Below, one piece after another: positions 6,594-12,607 of a stretch of DNA of 15,178 bases. Made by a program: the position numbers and the translations under genes. The notes beneath the pieces are model-generated. The model was given only the letters and a program-made list of their open reading frames with translations. It had not been told where the DNA came from and did no database searches. This stretch comes from DASSKF01 sp035690725 (GTDB lineage: Bacteria; Actinomycetota; Actinomycetes; Actinomycetales; Dermatophilaceae): NCBI GenBank assembly GCA_035690725.1, contig DASSKF010000113.1, forward strand, positions 1 to 15,178, written 5' to 3'. Every line of letters starts with the position of its first letter. The first letter of the stretch is position 1.

Positions 6594-6655
6594 CCTCCTG
6601 CGCTCACCTCCTGCGCTCACCTCCTGCGCTCACCTCCGGCACTCACCTCCGGGGT
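6592..6655. repeat. 13-bp tandem repeat, about five copies, between convergent genes
   Basis: The unit CACCTCCTGCGCT runs from the stop codon of the second GNAT gene: 6592-6604 (one change), 6605-6617, 6618-6630 (identical), 6631-6643 (two changes) and a partial copy from 6644. On the minus strand each copy carries GGAGGTG, which looks like a ribosome binding site, but no start codon follows usefully. It is a short array at a convergent gene junction, possibly variable in copy number. Confidence 0.85.
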
Positions 6656-6666
6656 CGGCCGGCGGT

Positions 6667-7335
6667 TCAGGGGCGGGCGGCCAGCCGCCCGATCAGCTCA
6701 CGCGGACCGCTGACGATGAGCGTGTGGTGGGCACCGACCTTGGTGTCCGGCACGGCATAGGTGAAACCCTCACCGGGCGCCTTGACCCCCACGACGGTGA
6801 CGCCGTACTTGCTGCGGATCTGGCTCTGGCCCAGGGTGAAGCCCACCATCTCGCTCGGCGGCGTCATCTTCGCGATGGCGTAGCCGTCGTCGAACTCGAT
6901 GTAGTCCTTCAGCCGCTCGTTGACCAGGTGGGCGACCCGCCGGCCGGAGTCACCCTCGGGGAAGACGACGTGGTGGACCCCGATGCGGGTGAGGATCCGG
7001 CCGTGCTCGGCGCTGACGGCCTTGGCCCAGATCGAGGACACCTCCGCGTCGACGAGGTTGCCGGCGGCGAGCAGGGAGGACTCGATCGAGCTGCCGACCG
7101 CCACCACCGCGACCCGGAAGCTCTGCATCCGCAGCTGCTGCAGCGACTCCGGGTCGCCGGCGTCGAGGGGCACGACCTTGGCGAGCTTGCCGTTGTAGCG
7201 CTCGGCCCGGTCCGCGTCCCGCTCCACGGCGGTCACCCGGTAGCCCAGCTGCTGCATCTCCATGGCGGCCGCGGCGCCGAAGCGCCCCAGCCCGATCACC
7301 AGGGTGTCCTCGTCGAAGAGCCGGTTCTTGGGCAT
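6667..7335 (-). CDS. TrkA/KtrA-type potassium channel regulatory protein (RCK domains)
   Basis: A 222-residue cytosolic RCK protein. The N-terminal Rossmann domain has VIGLGRFG (13-20) and the acidic end of the second strand (VERD, 37-40), indicating nucleotide (NAD(H), ATP or ADP) binding. The RCK_C domain covers about 140-217 (MVGFTLGQSQIRSKYGVTVVGV). Such proteins gate TrkH/KtrB K+ channels. ATG at 7335 is chosen because the RCK domain begins directly there and GGGAGA precedes it by 6 bases; an ATG at 7398 would add 21 low-complexity residues. No TrkH/KtrB channel gene is in the window and the gene stands alone between a convergent GNAT gene and divergent acuC, so its membrane partner must be encoded elsewhere. 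Confidence 0.9.
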   Translation of the reverse strand: MPKNRLFDEDTLVIGLGRFGAAAAMEMQQLGYRVTAVERDADRAERYNGKLAKVVPLDAGDPESLQQLRMQSFRVAVVAVGSSIESSLLAAGNLVDAEVSSIWAKAVSAEHGRILTRIGVHHVVFPEGDSGRRVAHLVNERLKDYIEFDDGYAIAKMTPPSEMVGFTLGQSQIRSKYGVTVVGVKAPGEGFTYAVPDTKVGAHHTLIVSGPRELIGRLAARP

Positions 7336-7427
7336 CGGGTCTCCCGTTCGTGGTCGTGCGTCGTGCCGGCGTGGCGGCGCCGGGCGGGCGCTCCTCATCC
7401 TCGCGTACGCGGAGCGGCGTCGGTGTG

Positions 7428-7433
7428 TAGCGT
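7428..7433 (+). promoter_or_regulatory. Putative -10 element TAGCGT for leaderless acuC
   Basis: TAGCGT is a TANNNT box ending 6 bases before ATG 7440, and no ribosome binding site lies between. This predicts a leaderless acuC transcript. No clear -35 is visible. Confidence 0.5.
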
Positions 7434-7439
7434 GCCGGC

Positions 7440-8636
7440 ATGGCCACTCAGGCGCGTGTCATCTGGGACGAGCGTTTCACGGAGTACGACTTCGGCGAGG
7501 GCCACCCGATGAGCCCGGTGCGCCTCGACCTGACCGCGCGGCTGTGCCGCGACCTCGGGGTCTTCGGGACCCCCGGGGTGGAGGTGGTGGCCCCGGAGCC
7601 GGCCTCCGACAGCCTCCTCGAGACGGTCCACGACCCGGCATACGTCGCCGCCGTCCGCGCGGCCTCGGAGGAGCCCGAGCGCGCCGACCCGGCACGGGGG
7701 CTGGGCACCGAGGACGATCCGGCCTTCCCCGGCATGCACGACGTGACCGCGCGGATCGTCGGCGGCACCGTCGACGTGGCGCAGGCGGTCTGGGAGGGCA
7801 GCGCCGAGCACGGCGTGAACTTCTGCGGTGGGCTGCACCACGCGATGGCCGACCATGCCGCCGGGTTCTGCATCTACAACGACGCCGCGGTGGGCATCCG
7901 CTGGCTGCTCGACCACGGGGCCGAGCGGGTTGCCTACGTGGACGTCGACGTCCACCACGGCGACGGGGTGGAGCGCGTCTTCTGGAACGACCCGCGCGTC
8001 CTCACCATCTCGCTGCACGAGAGCGGACGGCTGCTCTTCCCGGGCACCGGCTTCCCCGGTGACTGCGGCGGTCCGGACGCGCGCGGGTCGGCCGCGAACG
8101 TGGCCCTGCCCCCGGGCACCGGCGACGCCGCCTGGCTGCGGGCCTTCCACGCCGTCGTGCCGGCGCTCGTGCGGGCCTTCGCCCCCGACGTCCTCGTCAC
8201 GCAGCAGGGCTGCGACTCGCACTACTCGGACCCACTGGCCCACCTCGCGCTGTCCGTGGACGCGCAGCGCACCTCCTACGAGAGCCTGCACCACCTCGCC
8301 CACGAGGTCTGTGACGGACGCTGGGTGGCCCTCGGCGGCGGGGGCTACGAGATCGTCGACGTCGTCCCAAGGGCGTGGAGCCACCTGGCGGCGATCGCGG
8401 CGCACCGGCCGGTTCCCCTCGACTCCGACGTGCCGGAGTCGTGGCGGCAGCACGTGCTGGAGCTGTACGGCCGCCACGCGCCGCGGAGGATGGGCGACGG
8501 CGTGGCCGAGGGCGGCCGGATGTGGTGGCGCTCCTGGGAGGTGGGCTACAACCCCGAGGACGCAGTGGACCACGCCGTCATGGCCACCCGCGAGGCGGTC
8601 TTCCCGTCACACGGGCTCGACGTGTTCTTCGACTGA
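7440..8636 (+). CDS. acuC: AcuC-type class I histone deacetylase-like amidohydrolase
   Basis: A 398-residue zinc-dependent deacetylase of the arginase/HDAC fold, the typical AcuC length. Active-site features are in place: GLHHAM (His133 and His134), YVDVDVHHGDG (zinc ligands Asp170 and His172), TQQGCDSHYSDP (zinc ligand Asp259) and the catalytic Tyr303 in LGGGGYE. It should remove acetyl or acyl groups from protein lysines; AcuC of Bacillus acts on acetyl-CoA synthetase, and the same target is plausible here but not shown. It begins at ATG 7440, 6 bases after a -10 box, and is divergent from the TrkA-type gene. Two GNAT acetyltransferase genes lie 0.8-2 kb upstream in a different transcription unit. 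Confidence 0.92.
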   Translation: MATQARVIWDERFTEYDFGEGHPMSPVRLDLTARLCRDLGVFGTPGVEVVAPEPASDSLLETVHDPAYVAAVRAASEEPERADPARGLGTEDDPAFPGMHDVTARIVGGTVDVAQAVWEGSAEHGVNFCGGLHHAMADHAAGFCIYNDAAVGIRWLLDHGAERVAYVDVDVHHGDGVERVFWNDPRVLTISLHESGRLLFPGTGFPGDCGGPDARGSAANVALPPGTGDAAWLRAFHAVVPALVRAFAPDVLVTQQGCDSHYSDPLAHLALSVDAQRTSYESLHHLAHEVCDGRWVALGGGGYEIVDVVPRAWSHLAAIAAHRPVPLDSDVPESWRQHVLELYGRHAPRRMGDGVAEGGRMWWRSWEVGYNPEDAVDHAVMATREAVFPSHGLDVFFD

Positions 8637-8694
8637 GGAGCCTGCGCCCCCATGCGGGTGAAGTCACTGACCGGTGGCGGCGTGTCGGCTGGAC

Positions 8695-8722
8695 TTGGCT
8701 GGGATTTGTCGACTCATAACTT
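8695..8722 (+). promoter_or_regulatory. Putative promoter for the BldC-like gene
   Basis: TTGGCT (8695-8700), a 16-base spacer and TAACTT (8717-8722) lie in the most AT-rich patch of the 189-base gap after acuC. A second TANNNT box, TATCGT (8745-8750), is an alternative start nearer the gene. Either gives a 5' leader of 70-100 bases. Confidence 0.35.
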
Positions 8723-8825
8723 TCCCAACCGCCCCATCTGCCTCTATCGTGACCCTGAGGCAGTCGGGACGGCAGCCGGTCGATTCGCCGTGCTGTCCAG
8801 CCGACCAGGACGATCGAGGTGTCCC

Positions 8826-9026
8826 ATGGCAGACGAGCGCCAGCTCGGCGAGGTCAACTTCATGACCGTCGCCGAGGTCGCCTCGATGATGCGCGTGTCG
8901 AAGATGACGGTCTACCGGCTGGTGCACAACGGGGAGCTGCCGGCCGTGCGGGTCGGTCGCTCCTTCCGCGTCCCGGAGGACGCGGTGCACGACTACCTGC
9001 GCAAGTCGTACACCTCCTCCGCCTGA
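8826..9026 (+). CDS. BldC-like small MerR/excisionase-type DNA-binding protein
   Basis: A 66-residue protein that is little more than a winged helix-turn-helix of the MerR/excisionase (BldC) family: MTVAEVASMMRVSKMTVYRLVHNGELPAVRVGRSFRVPEDAVHDYL, with HTH at about 13-33 and the wing at 36-49. BldC-family proteins bind direct repeats cooperatively and regulate development or other genes; Rv0500A of M. tuberculosis occupies the same place after proC. ATG 8826 follows GAGGTG (8816-8821). In Mycobacterium the next gene is bS22; here the SHOCT/two-component block lies between. Despite the excisionase label there is no integrase or att site nearby, so I read it as a chromosomal regulator. Confidence 0.93.
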   Translation: MADERQLGEVNFMTVAEVASMMRVSKMTVYRLVHNGELPAVRVGRSFRVPEDAVHDYLRKSYTSSA

Positions 9027-9106
9027 CGACGACAGCGTGAGGAAGCGAGCGCAGCGAGGCCCGGAGTGCCGAGGAGTCAGGCGAATCAATACCGCCTGAC
9101 GACGAC
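9019..9106. repeat. Direct repeat CCGCCTGACGACGAC, two copies 73 bp apart
   Basis: The 15-bp sequence occurs at 9019-9033, over the stop of the BldC-like gene, and again at 9092-9106. GCCTGACG recurs a third time at 9108-9115. The DNA between the copies is purine-rich (GAGGAAGCGAGCGCAGCGAG). This suggests a small duplication at the 3' end of the gene. Confidence 0.8.
9076..9100. terminator. Hairpin between convergent BldC-like and SHOCT genes
   Basis: GTCAGGCG (9076-9083) and CGCCTGAC (9093-9100) form a perfect 8-bp stem with a 9-base A/T-rich loop, midway between two convergent genes. It could serve as a two-way terminator, although no T-run follows on either side. Confidence 0.45.
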
Positions 9107-9125
9107 GGCCTGACGGCGCCGGGCC

Positions 9126-9386
9126 CTACGTCCTCCTCGTGTCGCGGAGCACCTCCAGCCGTCGGCGGTACTCCTGCTCGTCGATGTCACCCTCGGCGTA
9201 TCGCCGCCCGAGCACGCTCTCGGCGGACTGCCCGGAGTCGCCGGAGTGGCCGGGACCACCGCGCCGCCACAGGCGCCGGGCGACGAACCCGAAGAAGAGG
9301 ACGAACAGCAGGAACCAAGCCAGTGGGATGAGCGGGAACCACCAGTGGAACCCGTCGTCGTGCCAGGTCGTGGCGAGCGTGAGCAT
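9126..9386 (-). CDS. Small SHOCT-domain membrane protein
   Basis: An 86-residue protein with one hydrophobic membrane segment (about 17-36, FPLIPLAWFLLFVLFFGF), a basic juxtamembrane stretch (ARRLWRR), a Gly/Ser linker, and a C-terminal SHOCT domain (SAESVLGRRYAEGDIDEQEYRRRLEVL, about 54-80). SHOCT is a short oligomerisation domain often found at the ends of bacterial membrane proteins. ATG 9386 is preferred over ATG 9428 because AAGGAAG lies 6 bases before it. It follows the two-component operon on the same strand, after a hairpin and a 140-base gap, which makes it a candidate target or accessory of that system. Its exact function is unknown. Confidence 0.85.
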   Translation of the reverse strand: MLTLATTWHDDGFHWWFPLIPLAWFLLFVLFFGFVARRLWRRGGPGHSGDSGQSAESVLGRRYAEGDIDEQEYRRRLEVLRDTRRT

Positions 9387-9505
9387 GAGGACTTCCTTCG
9401 CGGTCGGATCGGTGTGCGGCGACGTCATCCGGCGCCGACAGCCACCACGATTCGTCCCGGAGGCCTACTGCGTCGTCGTCCCGGTGGCGGCTCCCGCGCT
9501 GCCGC

Positions 9506-9523
9506 CTCCGGAGTAGTCCGGAG
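9506..9523. terminator. Perfect 7-bp hairpin just after the response regulator
   Basis: CTCCGGA-GTAG-TCCGGAG lies 3 bases beyond the response-regulator stop on the minus strand. It is a likely terminator for the kinase/regulator operon; being palindromic DNA 120 bases upstream of the SHOCT start, it might also be a binding site. The rest of the 9387-9526 gap shows no clear promoter to me. Confidence 0.45.
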
Positions 9524-9526
9524 CGC

Positions 9527-10207
9527 TCACAGCCAGCCCGGTCGGATGAGCCCGCCCTCGTAGGCGAGGACCACGAGCTGGGCGCGGTCCCGGGCGCCCA
9601 CCTTGACCATGGCGCGGCTCACGTGGGTCTTGGCGGTGGTCGGGGACAGGAACAGCCGCTCGGCGATCTCCTCGTTGGTCAGCCCCTCACCGACCAGGGC
9701 CACCACCTCCCGCTCGCGCGGCGTCAGCTCCTCCAGGCGCCGCAGCCGGGCCGGGTCCGGGCGCCGGTCACCGCGGCTGCTCACGTGGTCGATGAGCCGC
9801 CGGGTCACGCCGGGCGACAGCGCCGCGTCGCCGGCGGTCACCGAGCGGATCGCGGCGAGCAGGTCGGTCGGCTCGGTGTCCTTGACCAGGAATCCGCTCG
9901 CCCCGACCCGCAGCGCCTCGAAGACGTACTCGTCCAGCTCGAAGGTCGTCAGGATGACGACCCGCACGTCGGCCAGCACCGGGTCCGCGCAGATCTGCCG
10001 GGTGGCGGCGAGGCCGTCCGTGCCCGGCATCCGGATGTCCATGAGCACCACGTCCGGCACCTGCTCGCGCACCACGGCGAGCGCCTCCTCACCGTCGGAG
10101 GCCTCCCCGGCCACCTCGATGCCCGGGTCGGCGTCCAGCAGCGCCCGGAAACCGGCCCGCAGCAGGGCCTGGTCATCGGCGAGGACGACACGGATCAGCT
10201 CACTCAT
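9527..10207 (-). CDS. NarL/LuxR-family two-component response regulator
   Basis: A 226-residue regulator. The receiver domain (about 5-120) has the acidic pair Asp11-Asp12, phospho-acceptor Asp57 (VVLMDIRMPG), the switch Thr in ILTTFE, and the conserved Lys in FLVKD. The C-terminal LuxR-type HTH (about 155-212) reads LTPREREVVALVGEGLTNEEIAERLFLSPTTAKTHV. On phosphorylation such proteins dimerise and bind inverted repeats. ATG 10207 overlaps the kinase stop by 8 bases, so the two are translationally coupled. A pair of identical-form dyads ahead of the kinase gene (11230-11264) is a good candidate for its own binding site. Confidence 0.96.
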   Translation of the reverse strand: MSELIRVVLADDQALLRAGFRALLDADPGIEVAGEASDGEEALAVVREQVPDVVLMDIRMPGTDGLAATRQICADPVLADVRVVILTTFELDEYVFEALRVGASGFLVKDTEPTDLLAAIRSVTAGDAALSPGVTRRLIDHVSSRGDRRPDPARLRRLEELTPREREVVALVGEGLTNEEIAERLFLSPTTAKTHVSRAMVKVGARDRAQLVVLAYEGGLIRPGWL

Positions 10208-11192
10208 CAGGGGAATCCGTTGCCTGCCAAGGGATCCGCGCGTTGACCCGGACGCCGTGCGGGGTCCGGTCCTGCACGTCGAAGGTGCCGCCGAGGGCCT
10301 CGACCCGGGCCCGCATGCCCGCGAGCCCGGTCCCGTCGGCCACCTCGCCGCTGGGTGTGCCCAGCCCGCGCCCGTCGTCGGTGACCTGCACAGTCACCTG
10401 AGGGCCGGCATACCGGACCTCGACCCGGCCGTGCCGCGCACCGGCGTGCCGGCGCACGTTGGTCATCGCCTCCTGCACCACCCGGTATGCCGCGCTGTCC
10501 ACGGTGGCGGGCACCGCCTCCCGGGTGCCACTCACGTCGAGCGTCCACTCGACCGGGTCGCCGGAGGTCTGCTCGACGAGGGCGGGCACGCCGGTGAGGC
10601 GGGGCGCCGGGGTGCGGTCGGCGGCCTGTGGGTCGCGGAGCGCGTCGAGGACCGAGCGGACCTCGCCCAGCGCCTCGCCGCTGACGGACTTGATGGTGGT
10701 CAGCGCGGGGCGGGCGTTCTCCGGGTGCTGGTCGAGCAGGTGCAGCGCGACGCCGGCCTGGACGTTGATGACGCTGAGGCTGTGTCCGATGAGGTCGTGC
10801 AGGTCGCGAGCGATCTGCATGCGCTGCTCCTGGTCCGCCCGGTCCCGGGCGTGGGCGCGCTCCCGGCGCGCGGCCTCCCACCGCTCCCGGCGCGCCAGGA
10901 CGACCTCCAGCAGCAGGGCCGCGACGGGCCCCAGGAACACGGGGCCGACGGGGAAGCCGAGCGCGACGTAGGCGATGGTGCCCGCGAGCGAGACGGCCAG
11001 CGGGACGAACCGCCAGGAGTGCAGCACCGCGATCGCCAGGGGCCCGAGGAGCAGGAGCACGATCCCGGGCCAGGTCAGCTGCTCACCGTGGAAGCGCGCC
11101 GAGCCGAACGAGCCGCCGACCTCGATCCCGCCGACGACGACCGCGATCGGCACGAGGACGGGCCGGAACCGGCGACCGCCCCAGCTGCGCAT
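10200..11192 (-). CDS. DesK/NarX-type sensor histidine kinase
   Basis: A 330-residue membrane kinase. The N-terminal 100 residues are hydrophobic, with about four membrane segments (roughly 11-28, 42-58, 62-80, 82-100) and no large external domain, so it probably senses a membrane-associated cue. A coiled linker leads to HisKA_3 with phospho-acceptor His132 (ARDLHDLIGHSLS), then HATPase_c with the N box QEAMTNVRRHA (Asn245), DDGRGLG (272-278) and GTGLAGMRAR (287-296). ATG 11192 is chosen because the membrane region starts directly there and a TACCGT -10 box ends 6 bases before it; longer upstream reading is low-complexity and covers the promoter. It is co-transcribed with the response regulator. 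The signal is unknown. Confidence 0.93.
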   Translation of the reverse strand: MRSWGGRRFRPVLVPIAVVVGGIEVGGSFGSARFHGEQLTWPGIVLLLLGPLAIAVLHSWRFVPLAVSLAGTIAYVALGFPVGPVFLGPVAALLLEVVLARRERWEAARRERAHARDRADQEQRMQIARDLHDLIGHSLSVINVQAGVALHLLDQHPENARPALTTIKSVSGEALGEVRSVLDALRDPQAADRTPAPRLTGVPALVEQTSGDPVEWTLDVSGTREAVPATVDSAAYRVVQEAMTNVRRHAGARHGRVEVRYAGPQVTVQVTDDGRGLGTPSGEVADGTGLAGMRARVEALGGTFDVQDRTPHGVRVNARIPWQATDSPDE

Positions 11193-11198
11193 GGGGCG

Positions 11199-11204
11199 AC
11201 GGTA
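11199..11204 (-). promoter_or_regulatory. Putative -10 element TACCGT for the leaderless kinase operon
   Basis: On the minus strand TACCGT ends 6 bases before ATG 11192, with no ribosome binding site between. This predicts a leaderless kinase/regulator transcript starting at or next to the ATG. Confidence 0.5.
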
Positions 11205-11229
11205 ACGAGGGCCGGGCGGCACCCGCGAC

Positions 11230-11264
11230 CTCCCACGGGAGTATCCGGGCTGCTCCCGGGGGAG
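11230..11264. promoter_or_regulatory. Paired dyads CTCCC-NN-GGGAG, candidate response-regulator operator
   Basis: Two perfect 5+5 bp inverted repeats with 2-base centres, CTCCCACGGGAG (11230-11241) and CTCCCGGGGGAG (11253-11264), have centres 23 bp apart, about two helical turns. They lie 38-72 bases upstream of the predicted transcript start of the kinase operon. Small dyads repeated on one helix face are typical for NarL/LuxR regulators, so autoregulation is the natural reading. They are also 51 bases or more from the -35 of the divergent bS22 promoter. Confidence 0.55.
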
Positions 11265-11314
11265 TGCCCGGGCGTCGGGTGGGTGGCCGGCGGCCGCCCG
11301 TGCCCGGGCCGGGA

Positions 11315-11344
11315 TTGGGTCGTGCGCACGGCGGACGGTACGCT
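11315..11344 (+). promoter_or_regulatory. Promoter for bS22
   Basis: TTGGGT (11315-11320), an 18-base spacer and TACGCT (11339-11344) form a plausible housekeeping promoter. It predicts a start near 11351 and a leader of about 75 bases. The rest of the 11193-11425 gap holds the divergent kinase promoter and its paired dyads. Confidence 0.5.
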
Positions 11345-11425
11345 GGCGCGGAATGTTCGGCGGGGTGCTCGCATCCGGGAGGCTCGCGTCGGCAGTCTCC
11401 CGCACCAACGACCACGAGGTTTCGC

Positions 11426-11524
11426 ATGGGCTCCGTCATCAAGAAGCGCCGCAAGCGCATGGCCAAGAAGAAGCACCGCAAGCTGCTGCGCAAGACGCGC
11501 CACCAGCGCCGCAACAAGAAGTAG
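11426..11524 (+). CDS. Small ribosomal subunit protein bS22 (AURKAIP1/COX24 domain)
   Basis: A 32-residue, extremely basic peptide (18 of 32 are Lys or Arg): MGSVIKKRRKRMAKKKHRKL and so on, ending RRNKK. It matches the actinobacterial AURKAIP1/COX24-domain protein identified as bS22 in mycobacterial ribosomes (Rv0500B), which binds rRNA of the small subunit. ATG 11426 has GAGGT (11416-11420) 5 bases upstream. Its length agrees with the family (about 33). A predicted promoter lies at 11315-11344 and a hairpin follows at 11575. The syntenic GalE2-like gene comes next, as in Mycobacterium. Confidence 0.95.
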   Translation: MGSVIKKRRKRMAKKKHRKLLRKTRHQRRNKK

Positions 11525-11574
11525 CCGACCAGCGCGTCGCGCACCCTCGCGGCGCGCACGGCAGGCCCCCGGTC

Positions 11575-11600
11575 GGTCCCCGCAGGACGGCACGGGGGTC
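11575..11600 (+). terminator. Putative terminator or attenuating hairpin after bS22
   Basis: GGTCCCCG (11575-11582) pairs with CGGGGGTC (11593-11600), eight pairs including two G-U, with a 10-base loop, followed by TTCT. It would separate most bS22 message from the epimerase-like gene, which has its own strong ribosome binding site. Confidence 0.4.
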
Positions 11601-11650
11601 TTCTGCGATCGTGAGGATCGCCGGGACAGCGGCCCGCAGGAGGTGAGCGC

Positions 11651-12607
11651 ATGGGGAAGGTGGTCTTCCTGACCGGGGTGTCCCGGCACCTCGGTGGCTG
11701 CGTCGCCCGCGCGCTCGCGCGCGATCCCGGGATCGACCGGGTCATCGGCGCCGACCTGTTCCCCCCGCCGCACGACATCGGCGACGCCGAGTTCGTCCGC
11801 GCCGACATCCGCAGCCCCGTCGTGGGCAAGATCCTCGTGCGCGCCGAGGTCGACACCGTCGTGCACATGAACATGCTCTCCACGCCGGTGGCCGCCGGAG
11901 GCCGCTCCTCGCAGAAGGAGATCAACGTCATCGGCACCATGCAGCTGCTGGCGGCCTGCCAGAAGGCCGAGGGCGTGCAGCGCATGGTGGTGAAGTCGTC
12001 GGCCGCCGTCTACGGCTCCTCCCCGCACGACCCGGCGAAGTTCACCGAGGACATGGGCCCCCGCGTCGCCCCACGCGCCGGCTTCGGCAAGGACTCGATG
12101 GAGGTCGAGGGCTACGTGCGCGGCTTCGCCCGCCGCCGCCCGGACGTCGACGTCGCCGTCCTGCGCTTCGCGAACATCGTCGGGCCGGGCATGCGCACCG
12201 CCCTGGCCGACTACTTCTCGCTCCCCGTCGTGCCGACGCCCTGGGGGTATGACGGCCGCCTCCAGTTCGTGCACGAGGACGACGCGGTCGCGGCCCTGCT
12301 GCTCGCCACGCAGCGTGCCGAGGTCGACACGGTCAACGTCGCCGGCGACGGGGCGCTGTCCGTGCGGCAGGCGGTGCGGCTCGCGCATCGCGCGTCGCTG
12401 CCGCTGCCCCGTGGCGCCGGCGGCCTCGTCGGCCAGCTCGTGCGCCACACCGGGCTGCTGGACCTGTCGCAGCAGCAGATGCAGTTCCTGTCCTACGGGC
12501 GTGCCCTCGACACGACCCGGATGCGCGCCGTCCTCGGCCTGGAGCCCCGCTACAGCACCCGGGACGCCTTCGTCGCCTCGGTGGGCACGGGACGGGGCGG
12601 CCGGTGA
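11651..12607 (+). CDS. Atypical extended SDR, GalE2/Rv0501-like, without the YxxxK pair
   Basis: A 318-residue extended short-chain dehydrogenase fold. The NAD-binding segment is LTGVSRHLGG (7-16), with Arg12 where the middle Gly usually is. ADIRSP, DTVVHMNM, EINVIGTMQLL and KSSAAVYGSSPHDP (about 115-128) follow the fold order. The place of the catalytic YxxxK reads F145-GKD-S149 (GFGKDSMEVEGYVRGFARRRPDV), so Tyr is Phe and Lys is Ser. The mycobacterial homologue Rv0501, as I recall it, has the same replacement, so this is a family trait and not decay. It is annotated as UDP-glucose epimerase by similarity, but that chemistry is doubtful. ATG 11651 follows a strong AGGAGGTGA (11638-11646). 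The stop overlaps the acyltransferase start (GTGA). Confidence 0.9.
   Translation: MGKVVFLTGVSRHLGGCVARALARDPGIDRVIGADLFPPPHDIGDAEFVRADIRSPVVGKILVRAEVDTVVHMNMLSTPVAAGGRSSQKEINVIGTMQLLAACQKAEGVQRMVVKSSAAVYGSSPHDPAKFTEDMGPRVAPRAGFGKDSMEVEGYVRGFARRRPDVDVAVLRFANIVGPGMRTALADYFSLPVVPTPWGYDGRLQFVHEDDAVAALLLATQRAEVDTVNVAGDGALSVRQAVRLAHRASLPLPRGAGGLVGQLVRHTGLLDLSQQQMQFLSYGRALDTTRMRAVLGLEPRYSTRDAFVASVGTGRGGR

Noticed and set aside
5394..6620. 408-codon minus-strand open frame opposite the GNAT pair
   Set aside because: Both GNAT proteins on the plus strand have recognisable motifs; the antisense product resembles no family and spans a terminator hairpin.
8826..9026. Excisionase of a mobile element
   Set aside because: The family name suggests it, but there is no integrase, att site or phage gene nearby and the gene is in the conserved proC/bS22 neighbourhood.
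9603..11672. 689-codon plus-strand open frame across the two-component genes
   Set aside because: It is antisense to two proteins with complete motifs, is low-complexity Arg/Ser/Pro-rich, and runs through the bS22 gene; it is open only because GC-rich DNA has few stops.
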